This document shows, piece by piece, positions 1 to 7,867 of a stretch of 64,000 nucleotides of DNA (position 1 is its first letter; each line of letters opens with the position of its first letter). The DNA is taken from contig CAYMYN010000022.1 in assembly GCA_964394665.1 (NCBI GenBank), positions 1-64,000 of the forward strand. The letters are read 5' to 3'. Source of the stretch: CAYMYN01 sp964394665. GTDB taxonomy: Bacteria > Planctomycetota > UBA1135 > GCA-002686595. The position numbers and the translations under genes were made by a program. Under the pieces are notes generated by a model. That model ran no database searches. It saw nothing but the letters and a program-made list of their open reading frames with translations, and had not been told where the DNA came from.

Positions 1-2
1 AG

Positions 3-452
3 GTCGTGCACGACTACGCGCACCATCCGACCGAAGTGCGCGCGACCCTCGACGCGGCCCGCCGCGCCCTGCCCGGCAAGCCGCTGGTGGTGCTCTTCCA
101 GCCGCACCAACACAGCCGCACCGCGCGTTTCATGGACGAGTTCGTCGAGAGCCTGCGGGGCGTCGAGCGCGTGGTGGTGAGCGAGGTCTACGGCGCCCGC
201 GCCGCCCTGGCCCCGGGCGAGGGCGACACGTTCCCGAACGGGGCCGAGGAGTTGGCGCGGCGCCTGGTGCGCGCCGGCGTGGACGCGCGTGCCCCGGGTG
301 GGCTCGCGGCTAGTATGGACGCCGTCCTGGACGGCTTGCCGGGCGGCGCGGCGCTGCTCGTCCTGGGGGCCGGAGATGTCGATCGGATCCGCGGTGAACT
401 CACGAATCGCCTGGCCCTGCGCAGCCCTCGCCCGGGAACCCCTGTGGTCTAG
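3..452 (+). CDS. murC: UDP-N-acetylmuramate-L-alanine ligase, C-terminal part (window-truncated)
   Basis: This is the C-terminal domain of a Mur ligase; the 5' part lies before the window. MurC joins L-alanine to UDP-N-acetylmuramic acid in the cytoplasm, the first step of peptide stem synthesis. The visible start reads VHDYAHHPTEV, the family signature (DDYGHHPTE-like) of the C-terminal domain, followed by a Rossmann-like segment with FQPHQHSRT, also typical of MurC. About 150 residues are visible, as expected for this domain. It ends just after the probable start of murB, so the two are translationally linked. Family assignment is firm; the reading frame is open to the window edge. Confidence 0.9.
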   Translation, partial: VVHDYAHHPTEVRATLDAARRALPGKPLVVLFQPHQHSRTARFMDEFVESLRGVERVVVSEVYGARAALAPGEGDTFPNGAEELARRLVRAGVDARAPGGLAASMDAVLDGLPGGAALLVLGAGDVDRIRGELTNRLALRSPRPGTPVV

Positions 453-1380
453 GACGACCATGAAGGTGGGCGGCGAGGCCGAGTGGTTGCTCGAGCCCGC
501 CAATCAGGAGGAGCTGCGCGCGGCCCTGGTCGTCGCGCGCGAGCACGGCCTGCCCGTGCGGATGTTGGGCGGCGGTGCGAACCTGCTCGTCGCCGACGGG
601 CTCCTGCCGGGGGTCGTGATCGCCACCGAGCGCCTCGACCGTCTGTTCCGACCCAGCGCCGCGGCCGAGGGCAGCCCGCTCGACGAGGGCGGGGAAGAAC
701 GCCTGGGCGGCCGCATGGCGCCCGAGGCGCGCGAGAACGACCCGCGTCTGGTGGCCTGGTGCGGCGCGAGCCTGCCGCGCCTGGTGCGCGCGGCCTCGGA
801 CCTCGGTTGGAGCGGCCTCGAGGGGCTGATCGGCGTTCCCGGTCGCGCGGGCGGCGGCGTGGCGATGAACGCCGGCGGTCGCTGGGGCGACCTGTGGGAC
901 GTGGTGGAGGAGGTGCGGCTCGTCGATTCGGAGGGCGTGTTCCACGACCGCCCGCGGGCCGCGTGTTCGCCGCGCTACCGCGACGCGGGGCTCGGGGATC
1001 GGATCGTGGTGGCGGTCGTCCTACGCCTGGCGGTCTCGACGCGCGCCGCGGTGCGCGAGGCCGCGCGCCAGTACCTCTCCGAGAAGAACCGCACCCAGCC
1101 GGTGACCGAGTCGTCCTCGGGCTGCATCTTCAAGAACCCCGACCCCGAGCGCTCCGCGGGCCGCTCGGCGGGCAGGTTGATCGACGACCTGGGCGGCAAG
1201 GGCCTGCGCGTCGGCCGCGCGGTGGTGAGCGCGCGGCACGCGAACTTCATCGTCAACGAGGGCGGCGCGAGCGCCGCGGACGTCTTCGAGCTGATCGAGC
1301 GCGTGCGCGACCACGTGGCCCAGCGCAGCGGGATCCAGCTCGAGCTCGAGGTCCGCCGCTGGACCGCCGACGCGCCCTGA
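376..1380 (+). CDS. murB: UDP-N-acetylenolpyruvoylglucosamine reductase
   Basis: MurB is the FAD/NADPH enzyme that reduces UDP-GlcNAc-enolpyruvate to UDP-MurNAc. Visible motifs are the FAD-binding start TTMKVGG, GGGANLLVAD, GLIGVPGRAGGGVAMNAG, and the C-terminal SSGCIFKNP and SARHANFIVNEG. The proton-donating position in CIFKNP is Cys rather than the Ser of the E. coli enzyme, a variation seen in other MurB proteins. An ATG at 460 would cut into the conserved TTMKVGG motif, so the gene must start upstream inside murC; 376 (ATG) is chosen, with GTG 394 an alternative. The protein (334 aa) carries an extra acidic loop of roughly 35 residues after the ATERLDRLF segment. Confidence 0.9.
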   Translation: MSIGSAVNSRIAWPCAALAREPLWSRTTMKVGGEAEWLLEPANQEELRAALVVAREHGLPVRMLGGGANLLVADGLLPGVVIATERLDRLFRPSAAAEGSPLDEGGEERLGGRMAPEARENDPRLVAWCGASLPRLVRAASDLGWSGLEGLIGVPGRAGGGVAMNAGGRWGDLWDVVEEVRLVDSEGVFHDRPRAACSPRYRDAGLGDRIVVAVVLRLAVSTRAAVREAARQYLSEKNRTQPVTESSSGCIFKNPDPERSAGRSAGRLIDDLGGKGLRVGRAVVSARHANFIVNEGGASAADVFELIERVRDHVAQRSGIQLELEVRRWTADAP

Positions 1381-1529
1381 TCAGGCCAACCGCCCGCGGT
1401 TTGCTGGGCCTTGCACGCGGGAGTAGGCTTGTCGCGCGCGCCCGATGCGGGACGGGGGCGCGGCGGTCGGCCCAGGTGGGGACGGCGCGCCTTCGAGCTC
1501 CCGCGCACCAAACGAAGGATTCGTCTGCC

Positions 1530-3326
1530 ATGGCAGAGAACGAGCGCGCTCCCCAGGTGGGGGAGCTGGAGCGGGTCGCTCCGGTCGAGGGGCCCTTTCC
1601 GCTGTCGACTCTGCGGCACTCCGCCGCGCACCTGATGGCCTCGGCCGTCGGCCGTCTGTACCCCGGGGTCCGCTTCGGCTTCGGCCCCGCGATCGAGCAC
1701 GGCTTCTACTACGACTTCGACCTTCCCGAGCCCCTGACCGAGAAGGACCTGGCGCGCATCGAGAAGGAGATGCGCCGCATCGCCAAGCAGAGCCCACAGA
1801 TCCGCGGCGAGACCGTGACGCGCGAGGAGGCGCGCCGGCGCCTCGCGGCCGCGGGCCAGGACTACAAGGTCGAGGCCCTCGACCTGATCCCTGCCGACGA
1901 GCCGATCACCTTCTACGGCCACGGCGAGTGGGCCGACCTGTGCGAGGGCCCGCACGTCGATCGCCTCGATCGGCCCTTCGCCTTCAAGCTGCTCTCGCTG
2001 GCGGGCTCCTACTGGCGCGGCGACGAGACGCGCCCGATGTTGCAGCGCGTCTACGGCACGGCCTTCTGGTCCGAGGAGGACCTCGCGGCGCACCTCGCCT
2101 GGCTCGAGGAGGTCAAGCTGCGCGACCACCGGCGCCTGGGCACGGAGCTGGATCTGTTCAGCACCCACTCCGAGGCCGGCGGCGGCTTCGTCTTCTGGCA
2201 CCCGAACCTCGGCGTCGTGCGGCGCGAGATCGAGAGCTTCTGGTGGGAGCTGCACACCCGCGCCGGCTACAAGCCGGTCTACACGCCGCACGTCGCGCGC
2301 GAGACCCTGTTCGCCGTCTCGGGTCACCTCGAGAACTACGGCGACATGATGTACGGGGCGATGGAGATCGAGGAGCAGCCCTTCCGGGTCAAGCCCATGA
2401 ACTGCCCCGGGCACATCCTCGTCTACCAGAACCGCGGCCGCTCCTACCGCGAGCTGCCCCTGCGTTGGGCCGAGCTCGGCACGGTCTACCGCTACGAGCG
2501 CTCGGGCGTGTTGCACGGCATGCTGCGCGTGCGCGGCTTCACCCAGGACGACGCGCACATCTTCTGCACGCCCGAACAGCTCCCGGCCGAGATCGCGGGC
2601 GTGATCGAGCTCATCGACCGCATCTTCAGCGCCTTCGGTTTCCAGTACACGGCCTACCTCGCCACGCGGCCGGCCGAGAAGACCATCGGCGACGACGCGG
2701 TCTGGGAACGCGCCACCGAGGCCCTGCGTCAGGCGGCCGAGATGCGCGGCTTGCCGCTCGTGCTCGACGAGGGCGGCGGCGCCTTCTACGGCCCCAAGAT
2801 CGACTACAAGATCCGCGACGCCCTGGGCCGCGAATGGCAGAACGCCACCGTGCAGTGCGACTTCAACCTGCCCGAACGCTTCGACCTCCACTACACGGAC
2901 GTCGACGGCAAGCAGAAGCGTCCGATCATGGTGCACCGCGCCATCCTCGGCAGCCTGGAGCGCTTCGTGGGCGTGCTGATCGAGCACTTCGGCGGCAAGT
3001 TCCCGGTCTGGCTCGCGCCGACCCAGGTGGCGCTGCTCCCGATCCGCGAGCAACACGCGGACTATTGCGCTGTGCTCGCGCGGCGCCTCGAGGCCGAGCT
3101 GCTGCGCGTGGACGCGATGCTGGAGCCGGGCCACATGAACAAGAAGATCAAGGTCGCCCAGGAGGCCCAGGTCCCGTTCATGCTGATCGCCGGCGACCGC
3201 GAGGCGGCCGAGGGCACGGTGACCCTGCGCCGACGCGGCACCAAGGACCAGGAGACCGTTCCCTTCGACGAGTTCCTGACCCTGGTCCGGCGTCTGCGCG
3301 ACACGCGCTCCCTGGCCCTCGCATGA
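1530..3326 (+). CDS. thrS: Threonyl-tRNA synthetase lacking the TGS domain
   Basis: Class II synthetase charging tRNA-Thr (598 aa). The editing domain begins almost at the N-terminus: HSAAH at residues 30-34 and CEGPH further on form its HxxxH and CxxxH sites. The catalytic core has MNCPGH, RYERSG, QDDAHIF and VHRAILGS, giving the zinc ligands Cys, His, His; the anticodon domain follows. The usual N-terminal TGS domain (about 60 residues) is missing. The 149 bp before the start contain no convincing missing exon in another frame, so the loss looks real. ATG 1530 is the first methionine that leaves the editing domain intact. Its stop overlaps the start of the sulfatase gene (ATGA). Confidence 0.95.
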   Translation: MAENERAPQVGELERVAPVEGPFPLSTLRHSAAHLMASAVGRLYPGVRFGFGPAIEHGFYYDFDLPEPLTEKDLARIEKEMRRIAKQSPQIRGETVTREEARRRLAAAGQDYKVEALDLIPADEPITFYGHGEWADLCEGPHVDRLDRPFAFKLLSLAGSYWRGDETRPMLQRVYGTAFWSEEDLAAHLAWLEEVKLRDHRRLGTELDLFSTHSEAGGGFVFWHPNLGVVRREIESFWWELHTRAGYKPVYTPHVARETLFAVSGHLENYGDMMYGAMEIEEQPFRVKPMNCPGHILVYQNRGRSYRELPLRWAELGTVYRYERSGVLHGMLRVRGFTQDDAHIFCTPEQLPAEIAGVIELIDRIFSAFGFQYTAYLATRPAEKTIGDDAVWERATEALRQAAEMRGLPLVLDEGGGAFYGPKIDYKIRDALGREWQNATVQCDFNLPERFDLHYTDVDGKQKRPIMVHRAILGSLERFVGVLIEHFGGKFPVWLAPTQVALLPIREQHADYCAVLARRLEAELLRVDAMLEPGHMNKKIKVAQEAQVPFMLIAGDREAAEGTVTLRRRGTKDQETVPFDEFLTLVRRLRDTRSLALA

Positions 3327-4972
3327 GCGCTCGTGGCGGGTTGGGTCGTGCGGGTGGGGCACGCGCGGGCGAGCTGGGCTCGGGCGCCGTGGACCTCGCC
3401 CGGCGATCCTCCCCGCGCCGGGTCGCGGTCCTGTGCGCGCTCTCGATCGCGTTCCTGGGTTGCGGTCGCGGGGAGCCCGATGCGGGCACCACCGCTGCGC
3501 GTCCCGCGCGCGCTCCCAACGTGCTGTTCATCTCGGTCGACGACCTGCGGCCGAGCCTGGGCTGCTTCGGCGACGAGCGGGCGCGCACGCCGCGCATCGA
3601 CGGCTTGGCGGCGGAGGGCGTCGCCTTCCAGCGCGCCTACTGCTCGATGGCGATCTGCACGCCCTCGCGGGCCTCGGTGCTGACCGGCATGCGGATCGAG
3701 ACGCACCGCGTGGCCGACACGGTCACCAACTACCGCGCGGCCCTGCCCGAGCACGTGGTGTTGCCCGAGCTCTTCCTGCGCGCGGGCTACAAGACCTTCT
3801 CCTTGGGCAAGGTTCAGCATGGCCTCGGGGAGCTCGACGACCCGCGCGCCTGGAGCGAGCCGCCCTGGCGGCCCGAGCGCTGGCAGCGCTACTACGGCTC
3901 ACAGGAGACGCGCGAGGCCATCGCGCGCCTGGAGGAAGAGGGTCGCGAGCACCCCGTCGAGCAACACCGCGTGCGTTTCTTCGCCTGGGAAGCGCCCGAG
4001 GTCGACGACGACGAGCTGGGCGACGGCCTGATCGCGGCGCGCGCCATCGAGCTCCTCGAGCGCCACCGGGACGAGCCCTTCTTCCTCGCCGTCGGCTTCC
4101 TGAAGCCCCACCTGCCCTTCGTCGCGCCCAAGAAGTACTGGGACCTCTATCCGCCGGGCAGCCTGACGCCGGACGAGCCGCGCACGCACCCCGAGGGGGC
4201 GCCCGAGTTCACGCGCCGCAATTCGATGGAGGTGCGCGCCTACTGGAACGTGCCCGACCGCGACGAGTTCGACTCCGAGACGATCGATCATCTGCTGCGC
4301 GGCTACTACGCCTGCACGAGCTTCATCGACGCGCAGGTCGGCCGCTTGCTCGATGCGCTCGAGCGCCTGGGGCTTGCGGAGAACACGGTCGTCGTCCTGT
4401 GGGGCGACCACGGCTGGCACCTGGGCGACCTGGGCCTGTGGGGCAAGCACACGAACTACGAGCGCGCGGTGCGCTCGCCGCTGATCGTGCGCGCGCCGGG
4501 GCGGGGCCTCGTCGGTGCGCACAGCGAGGCGCTCGTCGAGCTGGGCGACCTCTACCCGACCCTGGCCGATCTGTGTGGCCTCGCGCCGCCGGCGAACCTC
4601 GAGTCGACGAGCCTCGTCCCCCTGCTCGAGAATCCCTCGCGCCCCTGGAAGCGGGCGGCCTTCCACCTCTACCCGCGCCACGCGCCGGGGGTGGGCAATC
4701 TCGTCGGCCGCGCCGTGCGCACCGACCGCTATCGCCTGATCGAGTGGACGGACGCGGCCCGCGAGTATCGCGTGCGCGAACTCTACGACTACCAGGGCCC
4801 GGGCGAGCGCCGCAACCTGGCCGGCGACCCCGAGCTGGCCGAGGTCGAGGAGGAACTCGCCCGGCTCCTGCGCCGCGGCTGGCGCGCCGCCCTGCCGCCC
4901 GACCTGTCCGAGGGCCCCCCCGCGGAGCCCGCCACGGAACCCGCCACGGGGCACCGACGCCCGGCGCGTTGA
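3323..4972 (+). CDS. Formylglycine-dependent sulfatase, probable lipoprotein (iduronate-2-sulfatase-like)
   Basis: Type I sulfatase of 549 aa that should hydrolyse sulfate esters of polysaccharides outside the cytoplasm. After an N-terminal stretch ending in a hydrophobic run and a possible lipobox (FLGC near residue 47), the fold starts with NVLFISVDDLRPSLG, giving the metal-binding Asp pair. CTPSRASVLTG at residues 112-122 is the sulfatase signature; Cys112 would be oxidised to formylglycine. LWGDHGWHLGD and GKHTNYERAVR supply later metal and substrate residues. The order and the GFLKPHLPF segment resemble iduronate-2-sulfatase-type enzymes, abundant in planctomycetes. The start overlaps the thrS stop by 4 nt, an odd partner for a housekeeping gene. 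Substrate unknown. Confidence 0.88.
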   Translation: MSARGGLGRAGGARAGELGSGAVDLARRSSPRRVAVLCALSIAFLGCGRGEPDAGTTAARPARAPNVLFISVDDLRPSLGCFGDERARTPRIDGLAAEGVAFQRAYCSMAICTPSRASVLTGMRIETHRVADTVTNYRAALPEHVVLPELFLRAGYKTFSLGKVQHGLGELDDPRAWSEPPWRPERWQRYYGSQETREAIARLEEEGREHPVEQHRVRFFAWEAPEVDDDELGDGLIAARAIELLERHRDEPFFLAVGFLKPHLPFVAPKKYWDLYPPGSLTPDEPRTHPEGAPEFTRRNSMEVRAYWNVPDRDEFDSETIDHLLRGYYACTSFIDAQVGRLLDALERLGLAENTVVVLWGDHGWHLGDLGLWGKHTNYERAVRSPLIVRAPGRGLVGAHSEALVELGDLYPTLADLCGLAPPANLESTSLVPLLENPSRPWKRAAFHLYPRHAPGVGNLVGRAVRTDRYRLIEWTDAAREYRVRELYDYQGPGERRNLAGDPELAEVEEELARLLRRGWRAALPPDLSEGPPAEPATEPATGHRRPAR

Positions 4973-5005
4973 CGGATCGAGGGCCCCTCGGGCACCCTGA
5001 CCGGG

Positions 5006-6265
5006 ATGGCCGCCGGCCCCCCGCTCTCGATCCTGCACGTCGACATGGACGCCTTCTATGCGTCCGTGGAGGTGCGCGACAACCCCTCGCTCGTCGGCCT
5101 GCCGGTGTGCGTCGGGGGTCCGGCGACGAGCCGCGGCGTGATCAGCGCCGCCAGCTACGAGGCGCGCCGCTTCGGCGTGCACAGCGCCATGCCCACCGCC
5201 CAGGCGCGGCGCCTGTGCCCCGATCTCGTGCTCCTGCCGCCGGACTTCGAGCGCTACACCGCGGTCTCGCGCCAGATCATGGGCATCTTCCGGCGCTACA
5301 CGCCGCTGGTCGAGCCGCTCTCCCTCGACGAGGCCTTTCTCGACGTCGCGGGCTGCGAGCGCCTCTTCGGCGACGCGGTCGAGATCGGCCGCGCCATCCA
5401 GCGCGACATCCTGCGCGAGACGAATCTGGTGGCCTCGGTGGGCGTCGCGCCCTCGAAGTTCCTGGCCAAGCTTGCCTCGGACCTCGACAAACCCGCGGGC
5501 TTCCGCGTGATCCGCCCCGACGAGGTGCGCGAGGTGCTCGACCCGCTGCCCGTGTCGAAGATCTACGGCGTGGGGGAGCGCAGCGCCAAGCGCCTCGAGG
5601 CCCTGGGGATCACCACCGTGGGCCAGCTCGCCTCGCGCCCGCGGGAGGAGGTCGTGCGCCTGTTCGGCGCCAGCGGCGCCTGGATCCACGACCTCGCCCA
5701 CGGGATCGACGCGCGCCGCGTCACGCCGCGCCGCGAGGAGAAGTCCCACGGCATGGAGCGCACCTTCCCCGAGGACGTGGAGAGCCGCGAGGAGCTGCGC
5801 GTGTTCCTGCTCGAGTTCTGCGAGGAGGTGGCCTTCGGCCTGCGGGACAAGGGCCTGCGCGGCCGCACGGTGACCCTCAAGGCGCGCTACGCCGACTTCA
5901 CGACCGTGACGCGCACCCAGACCCTGCCCCTGGCGACGAACCTCGGCGCGCGCCTCTACGCCACGGCCCGCGAGCTGCTCGAGCGCATCCCCCCCGGCCC
6001 CCTGCGCCTGGTCGGCGTGCAGGTCTCGAACCTCGAGGACGTGCGCACCCCCGTGCAGGAGACGCTCTTCGGCGCAAGCGATCGCCCGGGCGACGAACGC
6101 TCGTCCTGGATGCGCTCCCGCGAGCGCCTCGAATCCGCCAGCGCCGGCCTCGACAAGCTGCGCAAGAAGTACGGCCGCGACACCGTGCGCCCCGCGTCCC
6201 TCCTCGGCCGCCCCCGCTCCCGCGGCCTCGACGGCACCGACGGCCCCCTGCGCCCCGAGAAGTAG
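5006..6265 (+). CDS. dinB: DNA polymerase IV (Y family)
   Basis: Translesion polymerase of 419 aa. It starts with ILHVDMDAFYASVE (catalytic Asp and the Y-family signature), then YEARRFGVHSAMP, SLDEAFLDV with the second catalytic Asp-Glu pair, and SVGVAPSKFLAKLASDLDKP, followed by the helix-hairpin-helix thumb (IYGVGERSAKRLEALGI) and a little-finger domain. Length and order are normal. No clear beta-clamp motif was identified at the C-terminus, though QETLFG near residue 351 could serve. A CACCCT hexamer lies 7 nt before the ATG, a weak version of the TAnnnT boxes seen before other starts in this window. Confidence 0.95.
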   Translation: MAAGPPLSILHVDMDAFYASVEVRDNPSLVGLPVCVGGPATSRGVISAASYEARRFGVHSAMPTAQARRLCPDLVLLPPDFERYTAVSRQIMGIFRRYTPLVEPLSLDEAFLDVAGCERLFGDAVEIGRAIQRDILRETNLVASVGVAPSKFLAKLASDLDKPAGFRVIRPDEVREVLDPLPVSKIYGVGERSAKRLEALGITTVGQLASRPREEVVRLFGASGAWIHDLAHGIDARRVTPRREEKSHGMERTFPEDVESREELRVFLLEFCEEVAFGLRDKGLRGRTVTLKARYADFTTVTRTQTLPLATNLGARLYATARELLERIPPGPLRLVGVQVSNLEDVRTPVQETLFGASDRPGDERSSWMRSRERLESASAGLDKLRKKYGRDTVRPASLLGRPRSRGLDGTDGPLRPEK

Positions 6266-6362
6266 GCCACCCCGTTCCCCCGACCGACCCCGGCCCGGTT
6301 TCGTGGTGGCCCCGACGGATGCCCTAGCGGTCCAAGGTGCCCAGCGACGGGTCGTTGCCGAC

Positions 6363-7736
6363 TCACAGCCCCGCGACGAGGTTCTCGAGATCCTGGGCGA
6401 GGTAGCCCGCGCGCTCGGCTGCGCGGCGGGTCTCCGGGGAATGCCGGGGAGCGATGGCAGCCTTCTCCACGGTCCAGCCCCGCACCCGCGGGGTGCGTGC
6501 GAGGAAACGCGCGACGTGCTGGTCGAAGCGGGCGAAGTCGGGCGCCAGGCGATCGGCGGAGCGCTTGCAGGAGCCCAGTCGCACGACGCGATCCGCCTCG
6601 TTCAGCGCCACGAGGTCGATCTCGGTGTCGCCTCGATCCCAGTAGCCCTCGACGCGCTGGCTCAGGCGGAAACCCTCGAGCTTCTTGCGGCTGCGCTCCG
6701 CGTAGAGGGTTCCCACGAGCTTCTCCAGACCATGGCCCTCCGCCTCAGCCAGCCGCTCGTCGGCTTCCTTCACCAGCTCGTCGACCGGCCGGAAGTTGAC
6801 CGAGGCCGCGGGGGTCGCGATGGCCGCCAGCCAGGAGCGCAGGAAGTTGTCGCTGATGTAGTAGCGCCCGTTGCGCGCGGTGGCCTTGGCGAAGATCGGC
6901 TGGAGCTGCGACACCATCCGGTACCGCTCCCGGAGGACCTTCAGGTAGCCGCCGACCTGCGTCTCGCTCTCGGGCTCGACCGAGCGGGCGTGTTCGGCCA
7001 GCTCGCCGTTCGAACAGCCGGGATGGCGCGCGATGAACTTCAGCACGAGGTCGTAGCGCCCGCGCAGCTCGCGCAGGAACCAGTTCTCCGCTTCGCCGCG
7101 CAGGGGCGAGGAACTCGAGAAGAAGAGCTCCCCCAAGAGCTCCCGCCTGCCCGCGCCGAGAACTCTCTCCTCGTAGGCATCCCGGTAGAACTTCGGCACG
7201 CCCTCGAACAGGTTCCACAGGAAGAGCAGGCGCTCGGGGCTGGGATCCGCGTGGGCACGCAGGATCTCGAGCACCGACGCGATGTCGAGGTGCGGCAGGT
7301 CGAAGTGGTGCGTGAGACGCGCGAAGAGCGGCGCGTGGCGATCCTCGAGCAGCGCCGACATCTCGGTGTGGATCGAGCCCAGGACGATCAGACCGCCCCG
7401 CACGCGCTCGGCTTCTCGAGTGAGCCGGTCCACCTCGAGCTGGAGGTGGGACGTGAACTCGTAGATCGCCTTGCGGTGGAAGTACTGGAACTCGTCCACC
7501 GCGACCACGTAGCCGCGGCGCGCCAGCTCGGCGATGGACGCGGCCAGGGAGCGCAGGTCGCGCGGCGGCGGCCCCTCGACGCGGAACAGCTCGTAGAAGT
7601 CGCGCGCCGCGGAGACGACCCCCGCCGGGTCCGAGTCGGGGATCTGGATGTAGAGCACCTGCTCCCGGCGCTCGGCCTGGAGCGCGTGCTGGACCAGGCC
7701 GACTCCGGCCCCGATCTTCCGCTCGCGGCTGCGCAC
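6363..7736 (-). CDS. Archaeal-type AAA ATPase (COG1672/DUF234-like) with degraded P-loop; possibly 5'-truncated
   Basis: The protein resembles the ATPase family of COG1672/DUF234: a STAND-like core with Walker B (YVVAVDEFQYF), a sensor-like LGSIHTEM, a winged-helix part (FIARHPGCSNGELAEHA) and a C-terminal nuclease-like region containing EIDLVALNE. Family members normally begin with a P-loop such as GxRRxGKT; here the equivalent stretch reads RERKIGAGVGLVQH and lacks the Walker A Lys and Thr. No ATG lies in a sensible place; the GTG at 7736 is the nearest start, directly before this degraded motif. Either the 5' end is lost or the protein is a non-hydrolysing relic. A long inverted repeat lies about 60 bp upstream. 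The open frame runs on to 8078, but only by overlapping the kinase gene. Confidence 0.55.
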   Translation of the reverse strand: MRSRERKIGAGVGLVQHALQAERREQVLYIQIPDSDPAGVVSAARDFYELFRVEGPPPRDLRSLAASIAELARRGYVVAVDEFQYFHRKAIYEFTSHLQLEVDRLTREAERVRGGLIVLGSIHTEMSALLEDRHAPLFARLTHHFDLPHLDIASVLEILRAHADPSPERLLFLWNLFEGVPKFYRDAYEERVLGAGRRELLGELFFSSSSPLRGEAENWFLRELRGRYDLVLKFIARHPGCSNGELAEHARSVEPESETQVGGYLKVLRERYRMVSQLQPIFAKATARNGRYYISDNFLRSWLAAIATPAASVNFRPVDELVKEADERLAEAEGHGLEKLVGTLYAERSRKKLEGFRLSQRVEGYWDRGDTEIDLVALNEADRVVRLGSCKRSADRLAPDFARFDQHVARFLARTPRVRGWTVEKAAIAPRHSPETRRAAERAGYLAQDLENLVAGL

Positions 7737-7798
7737 GCGGCTCCAGCTCGGAGCCTCGTTCCGGGGGGTCGGGACCCCCGGCGGGGTGAAGTTGTATA

Positions 7799-7856
7799 GG
7801 CTCTCCTGCGCCTTTAGTGGAAGCCCGCGCGCTTCCACTAAATGGGCAGGAGAGCC
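7799..7856. repeat. Inverted repeat, 26-nt arms, in an AT-richer patch
   Basis: Arms 7799-7824 and 7831-7856 pair over 26 nt with two mismatches around a 6-nt loop; the inner 12 nt of each arm (TTTAGTGGAAGC and its complement) pair perfectly. It lies between the end of the kinase gene and the start of the ATPase gene, both on the minus strand, and no U-tract follows, so a simple intrinsic terminator is only one option. The sequences just outside the arms (7791-7799 and 7857-7865) match at 8 of 9 positions as direct repeats, which recalls a target duplication around a small hairpin element. Confidence 0.75.
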
Positions 7857-7867
7857 GTTGTTTAGTC

